From the NCBI GenBank assembly GCA_947494145.1, contig CANLTZ010000005.1:186001-250000 (forward strand): a stretch of 64,000 nt of DNA, in the 5' to 3' direction. Shown here piece by piece: positions 55,147 to 64,000 of the stretch (position 1 is its first letter; each line of letters starts with the position of its first letter). The stretch is from an uncultured Jannaschia sp. Lineage in GTDB: Bacteria; Pseudomonadota; Alphaproteobacteria; Rhodobacterales; Rhodobacteraceae. A program made the translations under genes and the position numbers. The notes beneath the pieces are model-generated. The model made no database searches, was not told the DNA's origin, and saw nothing but the letters and a program-made list of their open reading frames with translations.

Positions 55147-55267
55147 ACGGCCACACTGGCAAAGAAAAGGTAGCGAGATATCGCACTTTCGTGAGTTTTG
55201 CGGGTTTTTTCTTGCCAGTGGTCTGCGTCGAACAATCTTCTTAATCAAGATTGTGAAAGATGGCTCG

Positions 55268-55630
55268 ATGATCATTGAAACAGACATGCATATCACTGGG
55301 GCGCAGATCGGCGCGTCGGGGCGACCGCATGCCATGGTCAAGGCCGACGGGCTGATCGCGGCGATCACTGACCCGCTTCTGGACGATCTGGGTTTTGAAC
55401 CCGGTGACGACTTGTCGGGGCTGCCTTTCGTCAGTCTTTGGGCCCACGATATCCGGCCGATGGTGCGCGAAGCGCTGCGCCAGGCGATTGAGCGTAAATG
55501 CTCTGCCGAGTTGGATCTGGACCTCGAATACCTTCAAGGCGTGCCACAGCCCTGTAAGGTCACGCTTCTTCCTGTGGAAGAAGGGCGGCACGTCATGGTC
55601 GTCCTTGAGGACAGCGCCCGCCCCGCTTGA
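55268..55630 (+). CDS. Hypothetical protein between rnpB and rpmG
   Basis: A 120-residue protein from ATG 55268 ([20 protein letters not shown]) with [18 protein letters not shown] and a helical [15 protein letters not shown], resembling a PAS/regulatory alpha-beta fold. A GTG 5 codons upstream is an alternative start. Function unknown; it lies just after the RNase P RNA. Confidence 0.65.
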   Translation: MIIETDMHITGAQIGASGRPHAMVKADGLIAAITDPLLDDLGFEPGDDLSGLPFVSLWAHDIRPMVREALRQAIERKCSAELDLDLEYLQGVPQPCKVTLLPVEEGRHVMVVLEDSARPA

Positions 55631-55713
55631 CAGCGCCGGGCGAGTGGATAGAAGGCCATTTCCAGATTTTGCGGGCGCGCGGCGCCCTGCCCCATGTTCG
55701 CAGGAGCAACACC

Positions 55714-55881
55714 ATGGCGAAGCCCACCACAATCAAGATCCGGCTTAACTCATCTGCCGGCACCGGCCATTTCTACGTGACCAAGAAGAACGCCCGCACG
55801 ATGACCGAAAAGATGATTGTTCGGAAATACGACCCCGTCGCGCGGAAGCACGTCGAATATAAGGAAGGCAAGATCAAGTAA
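55714..55881 (+). CDS. rpmG: Ribosomal protein L33
   Basis: A 55-residue L33 starting [20 protein letters not shown] with the conserved YVTKKNAR and [20 protein letters not shown]. No zinc cysteines, so the C-minus form. A terminator follows. Confidence 0.97.
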   Translation: MAKPTTIKIRLNSSAGTGHFYVTKKNARTMTEKMIVRKYDPVARKHVEYKEGKIK

Positions 55882-55911
55882 GACGCCGCTCTTACTCATT
55901 TGATCGAAACC

Positions 55912-55935
55912 GGCCGCGCCATTGCGCGGCCTTTT
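55912..55935 (+). terminator. Rho-independent terminator after rpmG
   Basis: GGCCGCGC pairs with GCGCGGCC around CATT, followed by TTTT. It lies about 30 bp past the stop. Confidence 0.85.
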
Positions 55936-56028
55936 GCTTTTGAACCTGCCCAGAGAGCCTATGACCCGGGTGCAAGCTGGTCCTGATTGCACCCGAGACG
56001 GTCAACCCGATCCCAAGCCGCGCTATGA

Positions 56029-56625
56029 TCAGTCGCGCTGCGCCAGATGCGCGTCCAGATCGTCTAGCCGGTCCTGCCCCCAGAACCGCTCATCATCGTC
56101 GGTGATGTAGAACGGCGCGCCGAAGGCCCCGGCGGCAACGGCATCTTCCAGATTGCGCGTGTAGATCTCCGCCCCCTCCAGCATGTCGGCATTGACCAGC
56201 GACCGATCGAACCCCGCAGCCTCCAGGCAATCGGCGATGACATCGTCCTGAGCGATATCCCGTTCTTCCGCCCAACACGCGCGGGTCACGGCATGGACAA
56301 GCTGCCCCAGATCGCCAGATCCGTCCTTCATCGCCGCAATGATCGCGTAGGATGCCGGTGCCGGATTGGTGGGCCAATGGGCCGGGTTCAGGTTCATCGG
56401 CAGCCCCACCTTGGCGGCCTGACGGCGCATTTCCTGCAAGCGATAGACCTTGCGGCTTTCGTGACGTTCCTTCGGGGCGATGCCGCCCGTGCGCGCAAAC
56501 AGCGCGATCACGTCCAGCGGCTTGTAGTTGATCGTCGCCCCATGCTTGGCCGCGATTTCCTCCAGCCGCGTCCCGGCGAGGTAGGTGTAGGGCGAAACGG
56601 TGGCGAAGTAATAGTCGATCTGCAT
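56029..56625 (-). CDS. DsbA-family 2-hydroxychromene-2-carboxylate isomerase-like protein
   Basis: A 198-residue kappa-class GST/HCCA isomerase fold: [19 protein letters not shown] near the start, with Ser where Dsb proteins have Cys, and [20 protein letters not shown] at the end. HCCA isomerases act in naphthalene catabolism; orphan members probably handle other glutathione-linked reactions. ATG 56625 at the family start. Convergent with rpmG. Confidence 0.85.
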   Translation of the reverse strand: MQIDYYFATVSPYTYLAGTRLEEIAAKHGATINYKPLDVIALFARTGGIAPKERHESRKVYRLQEMRRQAAKVGLPMNLNPAHWPTNPAPASYAIIAAMKDGSGDLGQLVHAVTRACWAEERDIAQDDVIADCLEAAGFDRSLVNADMLEGAEIYTRNLEDAVAAGAFGAPFYITDDDERFWGQDRLDDLDAHLAQRD

Positions 56626-56757
56626 GGCGGGCCCCTCAGCAAGTGTGGCCCCACGGGCCTAGCGGTCAACAGCCGCGGGGGCAACGCTTGGCCCCGGACC
56701 ACGCCCGGTGATAGGCGGGGGCCGACCCCCGCCCCGGACGATTCGAGAGGTCCGCCC

Positions 56758-57786
56758 ATGCCAAGCCCTGACCCCAAGATCATATCCGGGAATGCCAATC
56801 GACCCTTGGCGCAGGCCATCAGCCGGCGCATGTCGCTGCATCGCGGGCTGAAAGTGGGCTTGGTCGAAGCCCGGGTGGAACGCTTCAACGACCAGGAAAT
56901 CTTTGTCGAAGTGTTCGAGAACGTGCGCGGCGAAGACATGTTCATCGTGCAAAGCACCTCGAACCCGGCTAATGACAACTTGATGGAGCTTCTGATCATC
57001 TCGGACGCACTGCGCCGAAGCTCCGCCAGCCGGATCACCGCCGTCATCCCCTATTTCGGCTATGCGCGCCAAGACCGACGCACCAAGGCCCGCACCCCGA
57101 TCAGCGCCAAGCTGGTGGCCAATCTGATCGCGCAATCAGGGATCGAGCGGGTTCTGACGATGGATTTGCACGCGGCCCAAATCCAGGGCTTCTTCGATAT
57201 CCCGGTCGACAACCTCTATGCCTCGCCGATCTTCGCGCTCGATATCCTGCACCATTTCAAGGATGGGATGCAGGACGTCATGATCGTATCGCCCGATGTA
57301 GGCGGCGTGGCCCGTGCGCGCGAATTGGCGCAGCGCATCGGCGCCCCGCTGAGCATTGTGGACAAGCGGCGCGAGAAGGCGGGCGAAGTGGCCGAGATGA
57401 CGGTGATCGGCGATGTGTCGGGCAAGAAATGCATCATCGTGGACGATATCTGCGACACGGCCGGAACCTTGTGCAAAGCCGCCGACGTGCTGGTGGCCGC
57501 CGGCGCGACCGAGGTTCATGCCTATATCACCCACGGTGTGCTGTCGGGCCCGGCGGTGGGCCGCATCACCAAGTCCAAGCTCAAGTCGTTGGTGATTACC
57601 GATTCCATCGCGCCGACGGATGCGGTGAAGGCCTGCGAAAACATTCGGATCGTGCCCACGGCGCCCATGCTGACCCAGGCCATCTTGAACATCTGGAACG
57701 GCACCAGCGTGTCGTCGCTGTTCGACACCGAAACCCTGGAGCCGATTTACGAGCCGCTCTATCCCGGGCTCGCGCTGGAGGCTTAG
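56758..57786 (+). CDS. prs: Ribose-phosphate pyrophosphokinase
   Basis: A 342-residue PRPP synthetase: the N-terminal [15 protein letters not shown], the flexible [24 protein letters not shown] and the PRPP-binding loop [13 protein letters not shown]. It makes PRPP from ribose-5-phosphate and ATP for nucleotide, His and Trp synthesis. ATG 56758 fits the family start; the frame extends upstream in-frame by chance. Slightly longer than E. coli Prs (315). Confidence 0.95.
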   Translation: MPSPDPKIISGNANRPLAQAISRRMSLHRGLKVGLVEARVERFNDQEIFVEVFENVRGEDMFIVQSTSNPANDNLMELLIISDALRRSSASRITAVIPYFGYARQDRRTKARTPISAKLVANLIAQSGIERVLTMDLHAAQIQGFFDIPVDNLYASPIFALDILHHFKDGMQDVMIVSPDVGGVARARELAQRIGAPLSIVDKRREKAGEVAEMTVIGDVSGKKCIIVDDICDTAGTLCKAADVLVAAGATEVHAYITHGVLSGPAVGRITKSKLKSLVITDSIAPTDAVKACENIRIVPTAPMLTQAILNIWNGTSVSSLFDTETLEPIYEPLYPGLALEA

Positions 57787-58232
57787 AACATATCCGCCGT
57801 GATCTCAGGACTTCGGAAAGCGCAGGCTCAAACACGCCAGGACGTGTAAACCGCGCCGCTCGGATAGCCACCGGCCAGCTTGCGAGCGAGCCGGTCCTGC
57901 GATGGGCCGTGATACGGCGATACGACCCGTCGGCTTTTCACATTCATGCCAGCGACATCCGAAAAAGCCCTAAGCTTCGCGCCAACGTTGGCGAGATCGC
58001 CGGGCCGGAGGGCGGCCCAGCGATGAACCAGCACCCTGCGGGCTTGATGCCGGTCCGGGGCGGGATGCGACCAACCCCACACAGGCGACTTGTGTCGGCT
58101 AAGGTCTGTCGCGAACAACTTGGCAAACAGACCATCGCAAAACAGTGTTCAACGCCCTTGTGGTGCACGTGCCTCCGGTTTGATCAATGTCGCCAGTCAC
58201 ACGCCAACCACCATCGAGGCTGATCCCAAAGA
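57787..58232. other. Intergenic region after prs
   Basis: 446 bp with no secure gene. A 96-codon minus-strand frame (57828-58118) has a short protein-like segment (SPYHGPSQDRLARKLAGGY) but no start signal or recognised domain, and is not called. No structured RNA was recognised. Confidence 0.45.
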
Positions 58233-58475
58233 TCAATCCCAATGGGTCACGATCAACACGATCGGCGCCACAAAAGCGAACCATAGGCAGAAGATACCGG
58301 CCCAATAGCCGCCCGTGAGCCAGAGCTTCATCTCCAAATCAGGCTCCCCGCCCACTTCGGCATCGGCCCCCAGCTCGTGCGCGCGCGCTGCATCGGCCTC
58401 GCGCGCGGCGCGGGCGCGGGCAACGGTGGCCTCCAGTTCAGAACGGTGCCATGCCGTCAATTCGTGAGCCTGCAT
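58233..58475 (-). CDS. Small hypothetical membrane protein
   Basis: An 80-residue protein with a polar, Ala/Arg/Glu-rich helical N-terminal half (SELEATVARARAAREADA) and one C-terminal hydrophobic helix (YWAGIFCLWFAFVAPIVLIV). Probably a bitopic inner-membrane protein. Function unknown; upstream of the divergent methyltransferase gene. Confidence 0.6.
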   Translation of the reverse strand: MQAHELTAWHRSELEATVARARAAREADAARAHELGADAEVGGEPDLEMKLWLTGGYWAGIFCLWFAFVAPIVLIVTHWD

Positions 58476-58597
58476 CGGGGTCTCCTGTCTGCTTGTCCCG
58501 CACAGCCAAATGGGACTCGCGACGCGGAAATCCAGCGCATCTGCTCGGATTTTATGCGCTTGTGGCGCATCGTCGCTTGGGCGTGTACGGCTCCGGG

Positions 58598-59707
58598 ATG
58601 GATGAGTTCGACATCTTCCTGATCTGCGCCCCGGGATTAGAGCCGCAATTGGTCGCCGAAGTCACCGCTTTGGGCTTCGCCAACCCGGTCACGGCACCGG
58701 GCGGCGTGACCGTGAAAGGGGGCTGGCCCGACATATGGCGGCTCAACCTGACGTCGCGCATCGCGGGGCATGTCCTGGCCCGCGTAGCCTCATTCCGGGC
58801 CATGCATTTGGCACAGTTGGACAAGCGGGCAAGGCGCCTGGCCTGGGGTGATTTCCTGCGCCCTGACGTACCCATCCGGGTAGAAGCCTCCTGCCGCAAG
58901 TCCCGCATCTACCATGCCGGCGCCGCCGCCGAACGGGTCACCAATGCGATAACGGAAACCCTGGGCGCCCCCGTGGACCCAAAGGCAGCCCTGCGCGTCA
59001 TGGTGCGCATCGACGATGACCTGGCGACAATCAGCCTCGATACGTCGGGCGAAAGCCTGCATAAGCGCGGTGCCAAACAGGCAGTGGGCCGCGCACCGCT
59101 GCGCGAAACCATGGCCGCGGGCTTTCTGCGCGCCGCAGGCTTCGACGGATCAGAGCCGGTGCTGGACCCGATGTGCGGCTCTGGCACGTTCGTTTTGGAA
59201 GCCGCCGAAATCGCAACCGGGCGCGCCCCGGGACGCGTGCGGGATTTCGCGTTTCAATCACTGCCTAGCTTCGATGCCGATGCCTGGGCTGCGCTGCGGA
59301 AGGGGCAGCAGCCCCGGGGGACGGATCTGCGGTTTCATGGTTCGGACAGGAATGCCGGGGCCTTTGCCGCTGCGCGGGAAAATGCGGAACGCGCCGGGGT
59401 CGGCCCCCATGTGAGCTTCGAAAAATGCGCCGTCAGCGACATCGTCCCACCCGATGGCCCGCCCGGTCTGGTCATCGTGAACCCGCCCTACGGCGCACGG
59501 ATCGGCGCACGCAAACCGCTCTTTGCCTTGCACAACGCCATGGGTCAGGCTTTGCGCGACCGCTTCGCGGGATGGCGTGTGGGGATCGTGACCAGTGATA
59601 CGGGCCTCGCCCGCGCCACCGATCTGCCGTTCCGCGATATCGGGCCGGCCGTCTCCCATGGGGGGATCCGCGTGCGCCTGCATCTGACGGATCCGCTGGC
59701 CTTCTGA
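58598..59707 (+). CDS. THUMP/SAM-dependent rRNA (guanine-N2) methyltransferase, RlmL-like
   Basis: A 369-residue protein from ATG 58598 ([20 protein letters not shown]). The N-terminal ferredoxin-like/THUMP region is followed by a class I methyltransferase with [17 protein letters not shown] and the N6/N2-guanine motif NPPYG. Such enzymes methylate 23S or 16S rRNA guanines (RlmL/RlmK-like N-terminal part). Start taken at the ATG that matches the family, not the longer upstream extension. Confidence 0.88.
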   Translation: MDEFDIFLICAPGLEPQLVAEVTALGFANPVTAPGGVTVKGGWPDIWRLNLTSRIAGHVLARVASFRAMHLAQLDKRARRLAWGDFLRPDVPIRVEASCRKSRIYHAGAAAERVTNAITETLGAPVDPKAALRVMVRIDDDLATISLDTSGESLHKRGAKQAVGRAPLRETMAAGFLRAAGFDGSEPVLDPMCGSGTFVLEAAEIATGRAPGRVRDFAFQSLPSFDADAWAALRKGQQPRGTDLRFHGSDRNAGAFAAARENAERAGVGPHVSFEKCAVSDIVPPDGPPGLVIVNPPYGARIGARKPLFALHNAMGQALRDRFAGWRVGIVTSDTGLARATDLPFRDIGPAVSHGGIRVRLHLTDPLAF

Positions 59708-59795
59708 TATCGGCGCAGGGCTTCTGTGCGGGCCTGCGGGTCGCGATGTCGGGGCGCCGCGTTATCCTTTCGGGAACAAATCGAAAGGAATTCCC

Positions 59796-60734
59796 ATGGG
59801 ACGCATGGTCGATGGCCAATGGATCACCGATGAAGGCATCGCCGCCAGACCATCGGGCGCGTGGGAAAGGGCCCCATCCGTTTTGCGCGATATGGTCGGG
59901 GCGGGGGGGTTCCCTATGGGAAAAGGTCGCTATCACCTGGTTGCCGCCTGGAATTGCCCCTGGGCGCACCGTGCCCTTCTGGGACGCGTTTTCAAAGGGT
60001 TGAAGGACGTTGTTCATGTGTCCTACTGCGCGCCCCGCCGCTCGGATCAAGGCTGGATCTTCACGGATGACTATCCCGACCCCATCATCGGGGCCACGGC
60101 GCTGCATGAACTCTATACTCGGGCGCGCCCGGATTATTCGGGGCGTGTGACCGTTCCCATCCTTTGGGATGGCGAAACAAGTCGCATCGTCTCCAACGAA
60201 AGTGCAGATATCCTTCGGATGATGGACCATGCGTGGGACGGTCATGGCGCCGCAGGGCCAGACCTGTACCCCACGCATCTGCGAGCCGAAATCGACGCTT
60301 GGAACGACTGCATCCATTCCAACCTCAACAACGGTGTCTACCGCGCGGGGTTCGCGGAGACGCAGAAGGCCTATGATGCAGGCGTGACGGACGTCTTCGC
60401 CACCCTCGACGCGCTGGAAGACCGGTTGTCTGACGGACGGACCTGGCTGATGGGAAATGGCGTGACCGAAACGGATTTGCGCCTGTTCCCTACACTTGCG
60501 CGCTTTGACGTGGCCTATCACGGGGCCTTCAAGTGCAACATCCGACGGCTGATCGACTACCCGTATCTCTGGGCCTATGCCCGGCGGCTATATGCCTGGC
60601 CCGGCGTCGCGGACACGGTGCGCTTCGATATCTACAAAGCGGGCTACTATTCCCCAAGCCCCAAGCGAAACCCGCTTGGCATCTTGCCAGCGGGCCCAAT
60701 GATCGATTGGAACATGTCCCCTTCTAGATCGTGA
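59796..60734 (+). CDS. Glutathionyl-hydroquinone reductase-like GST (Xi class)
   Basis: A 312-residue Xi-class GST with the catalytic CPWAHR motif (NCPWAHRALLG) and YTRARPDYSGRVTVPILWD, NESADILRMMD. These reduce glutathionylated hydroquinones using glutathione. Full length for the family; the stop overlaps the following DUF3500 start by 4 bp. Confidence 0.9.
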   Translation: MGRMVDGQWITDEGIAARPSGAWERAPSVLRDMVGAGGFPMGKGRYHLVAAWNCPWAHRALLGRVFKGLKDVVHVSYCAPRRSDQGWIFTDDYPDPIIGATALHELYTRARPDYSGRVTVPILWDGETSRIVSNESADILRMMDHAWDGHGAAGPDLYPTHLRAEIDAWNDCIHSNLNNGVYRAGFAETQKAYDAGVTDVFATLDALEDRLSDGRTWLMGNGVTETDLRLFPTLARFDVAYHGAFKCNIRRLIDYPYLWAYARRLYAWPGVADTVRFDIYKAGYYSPSPKRNPLGILPAGPMIDWNMSPSRS

Positions 60735-61708
60735 TCGGCACCGGTGTCGAAGCGGCGGCGCCGGACGCCCTTTCCCGCCGAACCCTTCTTGCCGGTGCGA
60801 CTGCGCTGGCCGCGATGCCCGCCCATGCACTGGTCTCGGACCCGGGGGCCACGCGCAGCATCAACGAAGCCGCGCAGCGCTTCCTGGCGCGGGCCGATGC
60901 CTCCGCGCGGTTCGCCCTTTCGGGTCAAGAACCGACGCGGTGGCACTGGACGAATGTTCAGCGCTTCTCGCGCAATGGGCAGGTCTTTTCGGACATGGAT
61001 GCCGCGTAAAGGCAGGCCGCGATGGATCTGGTCGATGCGTCCCTGTCATCTGAGGGGGCAAGGCGGGTCCGGCAGATCATGGCGCTGGAAGCCCGTATCA
61101 ACCGCGACCCAGAGGCCTATCACTGGTCCGTCTTCGGCCAACCCGGCGACCGCATCTGGGGCTGGCGTCTGGAAGGCCACCACCTGTCGCACCATGTTCG
61201 CATCTCGGGCGATCGCATCTCGCCGGTGCCGTTCTTTCTGGGGGCCTGGCCCAATCGCGGGGCCGATGGTCGGCGACCCTTGGGCGAGATGGAAAACATG
61301 GCCCGCGAATTGGTCATGTCCCCGCCCAGTGCCGCACGCCGCGCGGCCATCGTGGCCCAGGATGCGCGCCCGGGCCATATCACCGGCAATGCGGCCCGCG
61401 CCCAGCCGCCGGGCATTCAGGGCTTGAACCTGACCGAGGCCGGGATGGACGACCTGGGGCTTGGCCTGGCCGCCAGCTACCTGAGTTCCCTACCCCGCAC
61501 CCAGAGGGAGGCGGCCCTTGCGCGGGCCCGACGCGGCCCGCTGCGGTTGTCTTGGCAGGGCCCGTTGCGGGAAAATCAGCCCCATTACTGGCGCCTTCAG
61601 GGCGCGGCCTTCACGCTGGAATGGGACGACACCCGCAATGGCGGCGATCATATCCATTCCGTCTGGCGCGACTTCGCGGGCGATTTCGACCCATCTTCGG
61701 GGGGGTGA
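60731..61708 (+). pseudogene. DUF3500 protein interrupted by in-frame TAA
   Basis: The first part starts at GTG 60731 with a Tat-like signal (SRRTLLAGATALAAMPAHA) and reads to a stop at 61007-61009; the same frame resumes directly (RQAAMDLVDASLSSEG) to FGQPGDRIWGWRLEGHHLS, a clear DUF3500 block, ending at 61708. Restoring one codon at the TAA (for example CAA or CAG for Gln) gives DAAQRQAAMDLVDASL, a natural sequence, so a nonsense mutation or base error is the likely cause. Translation could also restart at ATG 61022, but that would lack the signal. Function of the family unknown. Confidence 0.75.
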
Positions 61709-61780
61709 AACTCGGATAACGCGAACCCCTGCAGCAGCCCCCGCCCTGTGCTAGGCAGGGTGGGAAGACGGGGGTGGGCG

Positions 61781-62863
61781 ATGGCCCGTGAGAAGCAAGA
61801 ACAATCGAAAGTCGGTGCACCCTTCGGCTTCGTGCTGGCCAATGGGAAGATCCAGGGGGATTTGATCAACGCCATCGGCTTGATCGCGGCGGCGTCGGCA
61901 TTGGCGATGGGGGCGCCGGGCGGGGCGAATTTCTACATCTGGCTTTACGGGCTGGCCATCACTGCCGGGATCGTCGGCGCGATCGCCCTTCTTGCCTGCG
62001 CTTGGCAACTGCTGAGCCGCTGGTCGAACCCAGCCTATCGCTGGAAGCTATCGGCCATCGTCGTCCTTTTCGCCTTCGAGTTGGCCCTCGTGATCTTTGC
62101 TTTCGTCCAATTCGGCAAAACGCCTGACGGCTCTGACCAAGGGTCGCCGGACTTCGCCCGGGGCGTACTGTTTGCGGCGATCTTTCTGGTTGGCGTTCAG
62201 GTCGTCGTGGCCATGACGAATGGTATCTACAAAGCAGTGACCAAGGTCCTCAAAGGCTCGGACTTGGTCTCAATCATCGCGCTCGTCGGGATCGGGGCGG
62301 GGCTGGGCATCGCGCTTACCGCCGACCCCAATGCTCCGCCGTCCTTCGATTGGGGCACCTTCACGGGGGCCATGGCCTGGATGCTGGCCGAGATGATCAC
62401 CCTGATCTCCGTCGGGAAAGAGCACAGCAAAGACCCGGCAGACCGCAAACCGCGCAAGGCTTTCGATGGCACCGAGCTCGACCCGATGGGCACCTGGGAA
62501 TTGCGGCTCCATTTCACGCGCGCGGCGCTGATTTGCTTCGCGATGCTCTTCTTTTGCATCTTGGCGGGCCAATCCACCGCATCCATCACCGGCGGCTTTG
62601 AGCCCTTCGCCCATGTCACCTATGGCATGACTGGCCTCGCTGTCGGGATGGGGCTGCTTCTGGGCGGCTACAACCTTCAGATGAAGCACAAGGGCCGCAA
62701 GGTCGGGCAGGCGCAGATGCGTGGGGTTTTCGATGATGATGACAATTTGCCCCGCGCGCCCCGCCCTGGGCAGCCTTCTCGGGGCCGCAGCAAGGATCGA
62801 CATTCCAAACGTGTGCGGTCCCGCAGCAAGCGTCGCAAGACGAAGCCCGGCAAGACTGGCTAA
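61781..62863 (+). CDS. Multi-spanning membrane protein of unknown function
   Basis: A 360-residue protein from ATG 61781 with about seven hydrophobic helices (INAIGLIAAASALAMGA, LAITAGIVGAIALLACAW, AIVVLFAFELALVIFAFV, VLFAAIFLVGVQVVV, SIIALVGIGAGLGIAL and others) and a long highly basic C-terminal tail (RSKRRKTKPGKTG). No family recognised. Convergent with the last, partial gene. Confidence 0.65.
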   Translation: MAREKQEQSKVGAPFGFVLANGKIQGDLINAIGLIAAASALAMGAPGGANFYIWLYGLAITAGIVGAIALLACAWQLLSRWSNPAYRWKLSAIVVLFAFELALVIFAFVQFGKTPDGSDQGSPDFARGVLFAAIFLVGVQVVVAMTNGIYKAVTKVLKGSDLVSIIALVGIGAGLGIALTADPNAPPSFDWGTFTGAMAWMLAEMITLISVGKEHSKDPADRKPRKAFDGTELDPMGTWELRLHFTRAALICFAMLFFCILAGQSTASITGGFEPFAHVTYGMTGLAVGMGLLLGGYNLQMKHKGRKVGQAQMRGVFDDDDNLPRAPRPGQPSRGRSKDRHSKRVRSRSKRRKTKPGKTG

Positions 62864-62867
62864 AGCT

Positions 62868-62968
62868 GTTTTCGAAAAACCTGAGTCAGTATTTTCGAAG
62901 AACGTCCCGACATCGCATTGACGTTGCACCGTATCACGAAAAGCTGATGGCTCAGGTTTTTCGAGAAC
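62868..62968. repeat. Dispersed palindromic repeat, copy B
   Basis: The arms GTTTTCGAAAAACCTGAGTC (62868-62887) and GCTCAGGTTTTTCGAGAAC (62950-62968) are inverted around about 60 bp. The centre shares ACGTTGCAC and TATCACG with the 43266-43340 copy. The right arm overlaps the end of the convergent minus-strand gene, and it may serve as a bidirectional terminator. Confidence 0.6.
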
Positions 62969-64000
62969 CGTTGTAGCGCGTCGCTGGTTCGGGCGCGTCC
63001 TGCAAGTCGGCACTTGTCGGTGCTGCGCCAACGCGTCTCCGCCTGCGCCGACGCCAGAACGCGACCTCCGCCAATACGAGGCAGATGAAGGGAAGGACCG
63101 CGCCGAATACAAGCGCCGCGATGGAGCCCGCATCTGGGTCAAAGATGGTCGGACCGACAACGTCGATGGCCCAACCAAGCCCGCCCGCCAGCGCAGCGTA
63201 GACCAGACCAAACAGCAAAATGCGCAGCCAATGGCGGCGGCCCAGACGGTAGAGCCCGGCGCGCAGGGCCATAGCCAGCGGTGTGCAAGCCAACAACGTC
63301 CAGAGCGCGATGCCGTCCCGGCCTCGGGCAAAGAAATAGGCCTCGCTATCGGCAGCGGCGGTGCCGAAGGCAGGGGCAAACCAGAACTGGAAAGCAGTGG
63401 CCAAGGCAGCAACGCCACCCGTCAACGCCCAGATGCGGCCCGTCCCGATCCGCTGCCAGACCATCAAGCCAAGCAGGCCATAGACGGCCAACAGCCATCC
63501 GAAGACTGGAAAGGCCACCGTCAAACCCTTGGAAATCCGAAAGCTCAGCGGGACATTCCGCCAACTCACCGTCCAATAGCCCGGCTCCGTTGGCGACCCG
63601 GCGACGGCGACGGTTGAAACCTGGGCATCCGGCGCCGATGAAAGCAGGGTCAAATCGTAGATCAGCAATGGCGCTACGGCCCCCAGCAACAGAAACAACC
63701 CCACCAAACGCCGCGGGCGGATCGCGGGTGCCAGGGCCAGCGTCACGCAGACTGCCAGCCCGAAGCTCGCGATGATGGCGGTGATATTGTCGACAAGCGT
63801 GTCGGTGGGCGTGCAATCCTGCGCCCAACTCAGGTTCGCGGCTTCGCCGCAGGCCGGCAATCCTGGATCCACAAGGCCGGGCGCGGCCAAACCGGACCCC
63901 GAGAAAGCAAACAAATTCGCCGTCATTGCGAGCGACCAGATGGCAAAGCCCGCCAAGACAAGCGCCGCGGCCACCAGGCGACGGCGCAGCGGAAGCAGCC
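62952..64000 (-). CDS. Multi-spanning membrane protein, 5' end outside window (partial)
   Basis: The frame is open past GTG 63974 (LPLRRRLVAAALVLAGFAIW), so the start is beyond the window. Several helices are visible, including IIASFGLAVCVTLALAPAI, LVGLFLLLGAVAPLLIY and ALVFGAVLPFICLVLAEVAF. The C-terminus is basic. No family recognised; it is convergent with the membrane protein at 61781 across the dispersed repeat. Confidence 0.65.
   Translation of the reverse strand, partial: LLPLRRRLVAAALVLAGFAIWSLAMTANLFAFSGSGLAAPGLVDPGLPACGEAANLSWAQDCTPTDTLVDNITAIIASFGLAVCVTLALAPAIRPRRLVGLFLLLGAVAPLLIYDLTLLSSAPDAQVSTVAVAGSPTEPGYWTVSWRNVPLSFRISKGLTVAFPVFGWLLAVYGLLGLMVWQRIGTGRIWALTGGVAALATAFQFWFAPAFGTAAADSEAYFFARGRDGIALWTLLACTPLAMALRAGLYRLGRRHWLRILLFGLVYAALAGGLGWAIDVVGPTIFDPDAGSIAALVFGAVLPFICLVLAEVAFWRRRRRRRVGAAPTSADLQDAPEPATRYNGSRKT

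Noticed and set aside
57828-58118. 96-codon minus-strand frame after prs
   Set aside because: A short stretch looks protein-like but start signals and family similarity are missing, so it is left as intergenic.

Overview
The window looks like a chromosomal segment of a high-GC alphaproteobacterium of the Rhodobacteraceae/Roseobacteraceae group. The support is the gene order hisD, UPF0262, LMW phosphatase, infA, Maf, RNase E/G-like, YacG; a DksA that lacks most zinc-finger cysteines; gatCA, prs, rnpB and rpmG with alphaproteobacterial-type sequences; and a Hint-domain protein at the left edge. Taxon assignment is inference from these families, not a database result.

Left chromosomal flank (1-9165): a partial Hint protein, then a minus-strand housekeeping run from a small basic protein and DUF2948 through GNAT, hisD, UPF0262, LMW phosphatase, infA, maf and an RNase E/G-like protein to yacG. 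This run is interrupted at 3242-5258 by a plus-strand module: a DUF4123 (type VI secretion adaptor-like) gene, an uncharacterised gene that may be frameshifted, and a small exported protein. The flank ends with tRNA-Thr(GGT) at 9091-9165.

Integrated mobile element (about 9166 to about 39550): it begins with a large serine recombinase whose reading frame runs through the tRNA antisense strand into the chromosome. It carries a VirD4/TraG-like coupling protein with unusual Walker motifs, a run of tiny membrane proteins, a DMT/SMR-like transporter, an M48 membrane protease with a small partner, a protein built of four HTH-like modules, a second serine resolvase with a res-like palindrome, a hairpin-rich non-coding tract, ArdC, DUF3800, several HEPN-like proteins, and at the far end a relaxase and MobC. 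No type IV secretion channel genes are seen, so it reads as an integrative mobilizable element (IME). Its most interesting cargo is a four-gene minus-strand operon (21555-29330): DUF4238 fused to a SEC-C motif, a giant SF1 helicase with a coiled-coil insert, a multi-spanning membrane protein and a HEPN protein. It looks like a candidate anti-phage system. A second cargo module (29783-32419) lies between two nearly identical 97-bp direct repeats.

Right chromosomal flank (about 39550-64000): a possible degenerate cobalamin-riboswitch-like sequence, FAD monooxygenase, dksA, an AAA MoxR-type ATPase without its usual VWA neighbour, a DUF2726 protein, a FabH-like synthase, an ArsC/Spx-family protein, a cold-shock protein, an acyl-CoA synthetase, an ABC exporter, tRNA-Gly(TCC), gatC-gatA, a lipoprotein and amidase pair, RNase P RNA, rpmG, a DsbA-like isomerase, prs, an RNA methyltransferase, a glutathionyl-hydroquinone reductase-like GST, a DUF3500 gene broken by an in-frame TAA, and two multi-spanning membrane proteins, the last cut by the window end. 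A short palindromic dispersed repeat appears at 43266-43340 and 62868-62968.
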